From the IMG/VR virus record IMGVR_UViG_3300018080_001892, positions 1 to 37,089 of that record: a stretch of DNA of 37,089 nucleotides. One strand, written 5' to 3'. The position numbers and the translations under genes are program-made. The number at the start of each line of letters is the position of its first letter. The stretch's first letter is position 1. This document shows positions 31,080 through 37,089 of the stretch, piece after piece. The DNA comes from a virus. The notes beneath the pieces were generated by a model. It was not told the origin of the DNA. It did not search any database and saw only the letters and a program-made list of their open reading frames with translations.

Positions 31080-32021
31080 ATGCCTTACAACAGCATAATT
31101 GATGCAACCTGCGCGGATAGTTTAATACCCGTTGAGGAAGCAAACGAAATAATTAAGGCCGTGCCACAAAACTCGCAGGTTTTAGCTATGGCAAAGAGGC
31201 TGCCCAATATGTCAAGCGCAACAAAGACAATGCCGGTAGTTTCAACCCTGCCAACTGCCTATTTTGTGAACGGTAGAACCGGACTGAAGAATACCACAGA
31301 GATGTGCTGGGAAGATAAGACTATTACGGCGGAAGAACTTGCTGTCATAGTTCCAGTCCCCGAAAGTGTGCTGGCCGATAGCCAATACCCGATTTGGTCG
31401 GAGGTAAGACCTTATCTGCTGGAAGCCTTCGGAATTGCGATTGATGCTGCAATCCTAATTGGTACAAACGCCCCCGCCTCATGGCCGGATGACATCCTGA
31501 CCGGTGCAGCAGCCGCCGCAAATACGGTGGATCTTGGCTCCGGTGCCGATTTATACGAAGAGCTGCTAGCCGAAACTGGCGTAGTTTCTTTAATTGAAGC
31601 GGATGGATACCTGCCAACAGGTCATCTGGCGTTGACTGAGATGCGCGGAAGATTGCGCAACGTCAGAGATGCAGACGGCGGGCTGATCTTCACAGCGTCG
31701 ATGCAAGGTGCTAATTCATACATGTTGGATGGGCAGCCGATCTCGTTTGTTAGAAATGGGTCGTTCACCAATGCAAGCGCCTATATGTTTTCTGGTGACT
31801 GGTCGCAGTTGGTCTATTCAATCAGACAGGACATGACCTGGAAAATAGCAACCGAGGGCATCATACAGGACGGTGCTGGCGATATTGTTTACAACCTGTT
31901 CCAACAGGACATGGTTGCGCTTAGAGCCGTCATGCGCTTGGGCTGGCAGCTTCCTAACCCAATTAACCGGATGGAAGAAACTGCTGCTAACCGATACCCA
32001 TTCGGCGCTTTGATACCTTAG
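31080..32021 (+). CDS. Major capsid protein (HK97 fold)
   Basis: A 313-residue protein with the HK97-type pattern: N-terminal arm, then EEANEIIKAVPQNSQVLAMA, MPVVSTLPTAYFVNG, KTITAEELAVIVPVPESVLA (E-loop and spine helix region) and a late P-domain block IRQDMTWKIATEGIIQDG and NLFQQDMVALRAVMRLGWQL. There is no N-terminal delta domain, in line with the separate scaffold gene. It forms the icosahedral shell. Confidence 0.95.
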   Translation: MPYNSIIDATCADSLIPVEEANEIIKAVPQNSQVLAMAKRLPNMSSATKTMPVVSTLPTAYFVNGRTGLKNTTEMCWEDKTITAEELAVIVPVPESVLADSQYPIWSEVRPYLLEAFGIAIDAAILIGTNAPASWPDDILTGAAAAANTVDLGSGADLYEELLAETGVVSLIEADGYLPTGHLALTEMRGRLRNVRDADGGLIFTASMQGANSYMLDGQPISFVRNGSFTNASAYMFSGDWSQLVYSIRQDMTWKIATEGIIQDGAGDIVYNLFQQDMVALRAVMRLGWQLPNPINRMEETAANRYPFGALIP

Positions 32022-32032
32022 GAGGTGATGAC

Positions 32033-32989
32033 ATGGGTTTATATCCAAAAGTAGAAGAGCAGGTCCTCGCGGGCTTGCCTAAAGGGCCTAACAGCAACAT
32101 TTACTTTGTTGACGCTGCTAATGGCGACGATGACAACGATGGGCTGCGGGTTGAAAAACCACTGGCAACTATCGAAGCCGCTTATGCTAAATGTGTTAGC
32201 GGACAGCATGATGTTGTTGCGCTAATCTCTAGCACGTCCGGTTTCACTCTGACCGGAGCGTTAACCTGGTCAAAAAGTTACACCCACCTTGTCGGTTTAT
32301 GTGCCCCAGTTCGCACAGCACAAAGAGCAAGAATCTTTGCTCCGGCAGATGGCGATCAGGCGGTGTTGTTAACAATCTCTGGCACTGGCTGTATATTCAA
32401 AGATTTCTACATCTTCAACGGATCTGCTGACGCCTCGGCGCTAGGCAATGTACTTGTATCTGGCGGAAGATGCTATTTCGAGAATGTGCATTTTGCCGGT
32501 TCTGGACACGCAACGAATTGTGTTGACGGATCATATTCGCTGGGTTTGTCTGGTGGAGACGGCGAACATCTATTCAAAAACTGTACTTTCGGACTTACCA
32601 CAGTTGCACAACCAACAGGCGTTCGTTGCGTCGCGTTGCTTGGCGGTTACACGCCCCGTGTAGTGTTTGAAGACTGTTATTTCACACTGCACGCGAGCGA
32701 TGCAAACGCGATGATCGTAGAAGACGATAGCGGCGGAGCATCTATTATCGAATATATGATGTTCAAAAACTGCTTTTTCTTCAACGAATCTGACACTGCC
32801 ATTAATACAGCCTTCGAGATTGACACAGTTAATACAAGCCGACAGCACTTCTTATTGATGAACTGCTGGAGAAATTCCGGTATTGATGACTGGGAAGATC
32901 AGGCTAAAGCATGCGTATGGTGCGGTGGTATGCAGGACATGGGATCAGGCACCAGCATGGGTGACATGATCGTTGCCTCAGTAGCATAA
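32033..32989 (+). CDS. Parallel beta-helix virion protein (head decoration candidate)
   Basis: A 318-residue protein with a strong site (GGAGGTGATG). It opens with NIYFVDAANGDDDNDGL and ATIEAAYAKC, the lead-in of right-handed beta-helix (pectate-lyase-like) proteins, followed by rungs FKDFYIFNG, YFENVHFAGSG, LFKNCTFGL, VFEDCYFTL and MFKNCFFFNE. Pectate lyase folds usually occur in tail spikes; here the gene is next to the capsid gene. It is probably a capsid-surface protein binding carbohydrate. There is no clear catalytic motif. Confidence 0.7.
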   Translation: MGLYPKVEEQVLAGLPKGPNSNIYFVDAANGDDDNDGLRVEKPLATIEAAYAKCVSGQHDVVALISSTSGFTLTGALTWSKSYTHLVGLCAPVRTAQRARIFAPADGDQAVLLTISGTGCIFKDFYIFNGSADASALGNVLVSGGRCYFENVHFAGSGHATNCVDGSYSLGLSGGDGEHLFKNCTFGLTTVAQPTGVRCVALLGGYTPRVVFEDCYFTLHASDANAMIVEDDSGGASIIEYMMFKNCFFFNESDTAINTAFEIDTVNTSRQHFLLMNCWRNSGIDDWEDQAKACVWCGGMQDMGSGTSMGDMIVASVA

Positions 32990-32996
32990 AAAATAC

Positions 32997-33017
32997 AGGC
33001 CGGTGAAACTCCGGCCT
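32997..33017 (+). other. GC hairpin ahead of a head gene
   Basis: AGGCCGG (32997-33003) and CCGGCCT (33011-33017) form a perfect 7-bp stem with a 7-base loop, ending one base before the AGGAG ribosome site. No T-run follows, so it is more likely an mRNA-processing or stability element than a terminator. Confidence 0.5.
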
Positions 33018-33030
33018 TAGGAGATTAAAA

Positions 33031-33432
33031 ATGACAATCGCAATAGAAAACGAAGGACGCGGGTTCCTTACGCTAGACATAACCGGTGTTGCTTCTACAG
33101 CAAATGCAGGTATTGGGGAGTATTTGAACCCCGAGGGTGTGGATCTGGTTATTACCAGAACATTCGCATACTTTGCAACAGGCTCAACCGGAGCGGCCAA
33201 CCTCGATGTAGGTATAGGCGATTCCGGCGCTAAAGCAACCGACATACTCAGTACATTCGACATGGTACAGGGAACCGTTGGGGGCAAGGCATTCTACTGT
33301 CAGGCGGTGCCTGTCAACGAAACTGAGGAAGCGGTTATCTGGGAAGATGACGAGTACATCACGTTTACCGGATCCGCTACATCGGTTGGATTGGATGCAA
33401 AACTGTTTGTAGAGTACATCCGCTTAACCTAA
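33031..33432 (+). CDS. Head protein, beta-rich, probable decoration/stabilisation
   Basis: A 133-residue protein of beta pattern (GRGFLTLDITGVASTANAGI; RTFAYFATGSTGAANLDVGI; EYITFTGSATSVGLDAKLFV). Position after the capsid and beta-helix genes and before the connector suggests a head decoration or auxiliary protein. It ends EYIRLT, like a strand that closes a sandwich. No named family is recognised. Confidence 0.55.
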   Translation: MTIAIENEGRGFLTLDITGVASTANAGIGEYLNPEGVDLVITRTFAYFATGSTGAANLDVGIGDSGAKATDILSTFDMVQGTVGGKAFYCQAVPVNETEEAVIWEDDEYITFTGSATSVGLDAKLFVEYIRLT

Positions 33433-33443
33433 GGAGCAAAAAA

Positions 33444-33899
33444 ATGGCAGCGACGGCAGCACAAATAGCAAAACTTCGCAGGATGATCAATGAACCTGCG
33501 TTTGACCCATACACTGATGATGTTTTGACAACATACATCGAATCTTATCCGGTGATGGATGAGCGGGGAGAAGTTCCTTACACATGGGACACATCAACCG
33601 AACCACCCACACAGGATGATAACGACAACTGGGTTGACACCTACGATCTACATGCCGCCGCTGCTGATATATGGGAAGAAAAAGCCTCCGTTGTAAGTGC
33701 CGACTTCGATTTTTCGGCTGATGGAGGCAAGTACACCCGCTCTCAGGTCTATGAGCAGTATATGGCAAACGCCAGGATGCACAAATCAAGGCGATGTGTA
33801 CGTACAGGAACACTGTACAAGTGGCCGGAAGAATCGGGAACATCCGCGACCAATGAAACGCCGTGGATTGTAAACAATCCGGAACCGAGTGATGACTGA
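33444..33899 (+). CDS. Head-tail connector protein (gp6/gp15-like)
   Basis: A 151-residue protein with AQIAKLRRMINEPAFDPYTD and VLTTYIESYPVMDE, and a later helical part DLHAAAADIWEEKASVVSAD, the order found in HK97 gp6/SPP1 gp15-type connectors that dock below the portal. The C-terminus is polar. Assigned from pattern and position. Confidence 0.7.
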   Translation: MAATAAQIAKLRRMINEPAFDPYTDDVLTTYIESYPVMDERGEVPYTWDTSTEPPTQDDNDNWVDTYDLHAAAADIWEEKASVVSADFDFSADGGKYTRSQVYEQYMANARMHKSRRCVRTGTLYKWPEESGTSATNETPWIVNNPEPSDD

Positions 33900-34279
33900 T
33901 GCGAGTATTGACCAATAACGAACTGACCAGGATGCAGGAAACACAGAACGGCGCGATGCAGGACACCTGCATCATCCTGGATTACTCATCTGTTAGTAAT
34001 GACTGGGGTAATCCAACGCAGTCTTATATTCTGAGGACATCGGCAATCTCTTGCGGATTTGAGCCTGTCAAAACATCAGAGACACATGGCAGCGGTGAAG
34101 TGCCGTTGTTTGATGCACGGTTAAGGCTGCCGATTAACACAACCATAGACGCGATAGATCGCATCAGGATAACACATCGCTATGGTGTATCCATAGACAA
34201 TCAAGACTATTCCATAGTTGGACCCGTTAAACGTGGCCCTAGTGGTTTGGTCTTGAATATCAAGAAGATAGAAGAGTAA
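33899..34279 (+). CDS. Head closure/head-tail joining protein (gp16-like)
   Basis: ATG overlaps the previous TGA (TGATGC). The 126-residue beta-rich protein has DTCIILDYSSVSNDWGNPTQ, then IDAIDRIRITHRYGVSIDNQ and DYSIVGPVKRGPSGLVLNIK, the pattern of SPP1 gp16-type stoppers that close the connector after packaging. Family assigned by pattern and synteny. Confidence 0.65.
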   Translation: MRVLTNNELTRMQETQNGAMQDTCIILDYSSVSNDWGNPTQSYILRTSAISCGFEPVKTSETHGSGEVPLFDARLRLPINTTIDAIDRIRITHRYGVSIDNQDYSIVGPVKRGPSGLVLNIKKIEE

Positions 34280-34290
34280 GGAGTAAAAAC

Positions 34291-34638
34291 ATGGCAAGAG
34301 GAACTGTAACAGTATATGACATTGTCCGCTCTGGATTAACGCCATTGTATAGCACCGGCAATACCGGTGATGGTGACAAGTTCCAGAATGACGGTAACAC
34401 TTTCATCCACGTAACCAACGCGGGAGAGACAAACACCCTGACAATTAGTACACCAGGAACAGTTGACGGTCTGGCCGTTGCGGATAGAACCGTGACGCTA
34501 AACACAGATTGCAGCCTGTTTCTTGGGCCGTTTTCACCTGATCAATATAATCAGGTTGGAACTGATGACGGGTATGTGTATGTCTCATATAACGACTCGG
34601 GTGACACGCCCGTACAGATCGGCGCATTCAGGTTGTAG
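34291..34638 (+). CDS. Structural protein, beta-rich, 115 aa
   Basis: Begins MARGTVTVYDIVRSGLTPLY and contains NDGNTFIHVTNAGETNTLTI and FLGPFSPDQYNQ, a beta-sandwich pattern seen in small phage virion proteins between the closure and tail completion genes. AAGGAGTAAAAAC precedes ATG. It is possibly a head or tail decoration protein; the exact role is unknown. Confidence 0.55.
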   Translation: MARGTVTVYDIVRSGLTPLYSTGNTGDGDKFQNDGNTFIHVTNAGETNTLTISTPGTVDGLAVADRTVTLNTDCSLFLGPFSPDQYNQVGTDDGYVYVSYNDSGDTPVQIGAFRL

Positions 34639-35055
34639 GTGGCAGTCAAAGTTAATTGGTACGACAAAAACGTATTGATGGTCATGGAAGATGCTATGGA
34701 TGACATCCTAACCTCTGTTGCTTTTCAGGTTGAAGGTCATGCAAAGGTGGATGCCCCGGTTGACACTGGATTTATGCGTAATGCGATTTACACCATCGAA
34801 GCGGACAGCAAAAGTCACTACAACGAGACTGATCCAAATGGTGAATACACCAGCAAAAACACGGGTGAAAAGAGTTTGCGAGTAAAAGCACCTGAAGAAC
34901 CACCGAAAGATCATACCGCGATAGTCCATGCAGCAGCATCGTACACCATCTATCAGGAAATGAAAAAATCGTTTTTGTATAAGGCTTTGAAAACTGTCAA
35001 ACGAGAAGTCGGCGGCATTATAAAAATCGTTGCTAAGGAGCGTAATCTTGATTGA
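34639..35055 (+). CDS. HK97 gp10-like head-tail/tail completion protein
   Basis: GTG start directly after the preceding TAG. The 138-residue protein has AMDDILTSVAFQVEGHAKVD followed by APVDTGFMRNAIYTI, the APVDTGxLRxSI hallmark of the HK97 gp10 family, and HTAIVHAAASYTIYQEM. These proteins form the joining interface between head and tail. Confidence 0.85.
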   Translation: MAVKVNWYDKNVLMVMEDAMDDILTSVAFQVEGHAKVDAPVDTGFMRNAIYTIEADSKSHYNETDPNGEYTSKNTGEKSLRVKAPEEPPKDHTAIVHAAASYTIYQEMKKSFLYKALKTVKREVGGIIKIVAKERNLD

Positions 35056-35437
35056 TGCACACAAGTTAATAAGAGATTATCTCATCACGGTAGAGGGCGT
35101 AACCGATCTAACCGGAACTGGTCGTATATGGGCCGGACGTGATTATCCGGCGGTTGGTTATAAACCATCAGACGGCAACGCGATTGTATTCAAAGTCCGC
35201 GACCAGGCACCTGACTACGACGATGCAGTGATGATCGTACCGATACAAACAAAGTGCTATGGCACAAGCGCCATCGATGCAACAACGTGTTACCGGGCGT
35301 TATACGATGCACTACAAAACGCCGCCACCAGTACAATTTTGCACGCTGAGAGTGATGGCGGCGGTTATCCACTAGAAGAACCAGACACAGGCTGGAACTT
35401 TGTACCGGCCTATTTTCTGGTCGTATTGAAACAATAA
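35048..35437 (+). CDS. Tail terminator/completion protein
   Basis: The start chosen is TTG 35048 (next residues IDAHKLIRDYLITVEGVTDL), 8 bases after AAGGAG at 35035-35040; the frame extends to 35030 without a better signal. 129 residues of alpha/beta pattern (GNAIVFKVRDQAPDYDDAVM; VPIQTKCYGTSAIDATTCYR; FVPAYFLVVLKQ) fit tail terminators between gp10 and the tube gene. It caps the growing tail. Confidence 0.7.
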   Translation: MIDAHKLIRDYLITVEGVTDLTGTGRIWAGRDYPAVGYKPSDGNAIVFKVRDQAPDYDDAVMIVPIQTKCYGTSAIDATTCYRALYDALQNAATSTILHAESDGGGYPLEEPDTGWNFVPAYFLVVLKQ

Positions 35438-35448
35438 GGAGAGTTTAT

Positions 35449-36066
35449 ATGGCAACTCCAACAGTAGGGAATATCATAAAGTCCGGCGCGGTGTTGTGGT
35501 ATGCACCAACCGGCACAACTGTACCTGATACCGACGATATAGCATACGACGAAGCATGGGGCGGTGATTGGGTCAAGGTCGGGTTCACAAAAGAGCCGTT
35601 GACGATGGCTTACGAATCAGAAGAATCTGACATAAACGTACAGGAGCATCTTGCGCCCGTCAAGCGGTGGAGAATCAGTGAAAACCTGACACTTGAAACC
35701 GTGTTATCTGAGCTTACCGCCGATTATCTACAACTTGCAGCGAGTAACCAGGATGGCGTTTCTGAAACTGCCGCAGATGGTGACACAAAGGCGTATGAGC
35801 AGACTGGGTTGGGCGGTGTTGCAGAACTAACCGAGAAGACATGGGGCTTTGAGGGCTTGTTCATCGACACGTCCGGCAACGATCAACCTATCAGGTTGTT
35901 TGTGCATAAAGGTACCGCCAAGATCAACGGTAATCTCGAATTCAGCAAAAAAACTGATGATTACGTGGGTGTACCCATCCAGATCAAAGCAATCGCGGAC
36001 ACATCACAAGACGCCGGAGAAGAGTTAGCTCTGTTCCAGAGAATTACTGCGAATACAACTGCCTAG
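35449..36066 (+). CDS. Major tail tube protein
   Basis: A 205-residue protein with GNIIKSGAVLWYAPTGTTVP, VKVGFTKEPLTMAYESEESD and NVQEHLAPVKRWRISENLTL, the pattern of siphophage major tail proteins. Its position just before the tail assembly chaperone and tape measure is the canonical one. It polymerises as hexameric rings around the tape measure. Confidence 0.85.
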   Translation: MATPTVGNIIKSGAVLWYAPTGTTVPDTDDIAYDEAWGGDWVKVGFTKEPLTMAYESEESDINVQEHLAPVKRWRISENLTLETVLSELTADYLQLAASNQDGVSETAADGDTKAYEQTGLGGVAELTEKTWGFEGLFIDTSGNDQPIRLFVHKGTAKINGNLEFSKKTDDYVGVPIQIKAIADTSQDAGEELALFQRITANTTA

Positions 36067-36080
36067 TAGAAAGGATTTTG

Positions 36081-36185
36081 ATGTTTAGTATTTTGAAGTA
36101 TGCGGTTTTGTGGGTTTCTGTTCTGCTATCAATCGCAGCCGTGTTCTGCTGTGGATTGATGATCATGGGAGCGACGATACCATGA
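36081..36185 (+). CDS. Membrane microprotein, 34 aa
   Basis: ATG 36081 behind AGAAAGGATTTTG. One hydrophobic stretch spans the product (LKYAVLWVSVLLSIAAVFCC) with a lipobox-like AAVFC. It ends ATIP and its stop overlaps the chaperone ATG (CATGA). It is the second such gene inside the structural operon. The function is unknown. Confidence 0.45.
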   Translation: MFSILKYAVLWVSVLLSIAAVFCCGLMIMGATIP

Positions 36186-36565
36186 AAACCATAACCGTAA
36201 AACTAAACGAGCATGATGTAGTAATTAATCCACTGAAAACGCGGGCAACTGCGGCATGGCTTAAGAAGGTCGAAGTTGAGGTAAGGGGCATAACCGATAT
36301 TGTTTTGACCGCCCCAGAAACAGATCTCACAGATTATGAAGCCGTACGCGGGCTTGTGTCTAACGCGGTTAGCGCAATCCCAAACATGCTGGATAAAATA
36401 CTCGATTTGATGATCGAGTTTTCACCCGAAAACAAAGACATCATTAACGAGTGTTACCCCGATGAAGCCATTGCCGCATTTGTGGAGGTTGTGCTTTTAG
36501 CACTCCCTTTCGACCAGGTGATGCCGAAATTGAAAGCGATTACCTCCAACATCCCGCAGACTTAG
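36182..36565 (+). CDS. Tail assembly chaperone, short (zero-frame) product
   Basis: The start chosen is ATG 36182 (MKTITVKLNEHDVVINPLKT), 127 residues; an earlier start at 36110 would lie inside the preceding small gene. Helical centre: AAWLKKVEVEVRGITDIVLT and YEAVRGLVSNAVSAIPNMLD. Lying between the tail tube and tape measure, it corresponds to lambda gpG. A slippery heptamer 52 bases before the stop allows a longer product. It keeps the tape measure soluble and recruits tube subunits. Confidence 0.8.
   Translation: MKTITVKLNEHDVVINPLKTRATAAWLKKVEVEVRGITDIVLTAPETDLTDYEAVRGLVSNAVSAIPNMLDKILDLMIEFSPENKDIINECYPDEAIAAFVEVVLLALPFDQVMPKLKAITSNIPQT
36505..36511 (+). promoter_or_regulatory. -1 programmed frameshift site CCCTTTC
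   Basis: In the chaperone frame the codons read CTC CCT TTC GAC, so bases 36505-36511 form the canonical X XXY YYZ heptamer C CCT TTC. Slipping one base re-pairs Pro tRNA on CCC and Phe tRNA on TTT and continues in the frame that ends at 36786. Confidence 0.8.
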
Positions 36566-36786
36566 ACGAGTTAGCACTGAGTGAGTGGGGCCGGTGGTCG
36601 GACGAATACAACGATGTAGAGCTGGCCCTATTGACTCAATCGTACATCAAGCGACAACGGTTTATATCGAAGCTGAATGCCATCGCATTATTCGAGGTAT
36701 TAGGTGAAGCCATGCAGGGAAGTCCAAAGAGCAATGAAAAAGACGGCAACGACATAATGCGAGCTATGGGAGCAAAATTTAGATGA
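36511..36786 (+). CDS. Tail assembly chaperone C-terminal extension (-1 frame)
   Basis: The -1 frame is open from 36466 to TGA 36784-36786. After the slip it reads RPGDAEIESDYLQHPADLDE, then LALSEWGRWSDEYNDVELAL, TQSYIKRQRFISKLNAIALF and IMRAMGAKFR: 91 residues giving a fused product of about 201. The extension is a helical, charged domain as in lambda gpGT. It has no own start codon or ribosome site. The stop overlaps the tape measure ATG. Confidence 0.8.
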   Translation, partial: RPGDAEIESDYLQHPADLDELALSEWGRWSDEYNDVELALLTQSYIKRQRFISKLNAIALFEVLGEAMQGSPKSNEKDGNDIMRAMGAKFR

Positions 36787-37089
36787 GCGTCAAATTAGGC
36801 GATGCGATTGTTTACGTCAAGGGCAATGACAAGGGACTTGGCAAAACGCTAAAGGGGTCTGAGGCAAAAACAAAAAGTTGGGTTGGAAAGCTCGGCGGCA
36901 AAATGACGGGCCTATTAGGTGGTGTTATTACCGCCGGTGCTATTGGCGCGACTGCTGCCATTTCTGGCATGGGTGTTGCCCTTGTAAAGGCAACGCTTGA
37001 CTCTGCGCAGGTAGACAAAGTCAAAACAACCTTTGACAACCTTGTTCAAAGTGTAGGCGGAAGACTCCCCGAAGCTATGGACAAATTAA
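36783..37089 (+). CDS. Tape measure protein, N-terminal part
   Basis: ATG 36783 overlaps the chaperone extension stop. The 102 residues present (MSVKLGDAIVYVKGNDKGLG; LGGKMTGLLGGVITAGAIGA) show the glycine/alanine hydrophobic segment and then TLDSAQVDKVKTTFDNLVQS, typical of siphophage tape measure starts. It sets tail length and is ejected at infection. The gene continues beyond the window. Confidence 0.85.
   Translation, partial: MSVKLGDAIVYVKGNDKGLGKTLKGSEAKTKSWVGKLGGKMTGLLGGVITAGAIGATAAISGMGVALVKATLDSAQVDKVKTTFDNLVQSVGGRLPEAMDKL

Overview
This window is most of the genome of a temperate, tailed, siphovirus-like bacteriophage. The evidence is a complete head module in canonical order (small and large terminase, SPP1-type portal, Mu F/gp7-type minor head protein, scaffold, HK97-fold capsid, connector and completion proteins, tail tube, tail assembly chaperone, start of the tape measure), a tyrosine integrase, a Cro/CI-type repressor and a recombination/replication block. 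Almost everything reads on the + strand; only the integrase and repressor are on the minus strand. The host cannot be named. The GH25 lysozyme, SPP1-type head genes and a tRNA-Pro-like attachment core fit many Gram-positive or monoderm bacteria; a Chloroflexota host is only an impression from the integrase sequence.

Layout. 1-6772: end of a tail protein, a three-part glycosyltransferase, a collagen-like (Gly-Pro-Thr) fibre, a degenerate and an intact GH25 lysozyme, and a DNA methyltransferase. 6777-7667: a metallophosphoesterase. 7725-7917: a promoter- and terminator-bounded, multi-hairpin RNA gene with no ORF, which I recognise as no known family. 7921-8286: AT-rich DNA dense in palindromes and direct repeats. 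8287-9398: integrase and a putative attP with a tRNA-Pro 3' fragment and three arm-type repeats. 9580-10085: repressor and divergent control region. 10086-24030: early region with about 37 closely packed small genes, including a DnaQ-like exonuclease, a RecT-like annealing protein, SSB, DnaD-like initiator, helicase loader, three further methyltransferases (one C5 enzyme truncated and carrying a nested ORF), HNH and VRR-NUC nucleases, a pentapeptide-repeat protein and an alanine-rich repeat protein. 24035-24144: a strong promoter and terminator only about 75 nt apart, upstream of a sigma-region-4-like regulator. 24715-25439: membrane proteins (possible holin). 25516-37089: packaging, head and tail genes.

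How the genes work together. The repressor and the RHH protein face each other across overlapping -35 elements and probably set lysis versus lysogeny. Integrase acts on the adjacent att region. Because attP lies between integrase and repressor with phage genes on both sides, the sequence is in the free (virion or circular) arrangement rather than that of an integrated prophage. The two window ends both lie in the tail module, so the distal tail genes are missing between the end and the start.

The most interesting points are the undescribed RNA gene, the glycosyltransferase beside a threonine-rich collagen fibre, the short promoter-terminator unit ahead of the late regulator, the nested ORF in the truncated C5 methyltransferase, the 124-bp duplicated microgene flanking it, and a canonical -1 slippery heptamer in the tail assembly chaperone gene.
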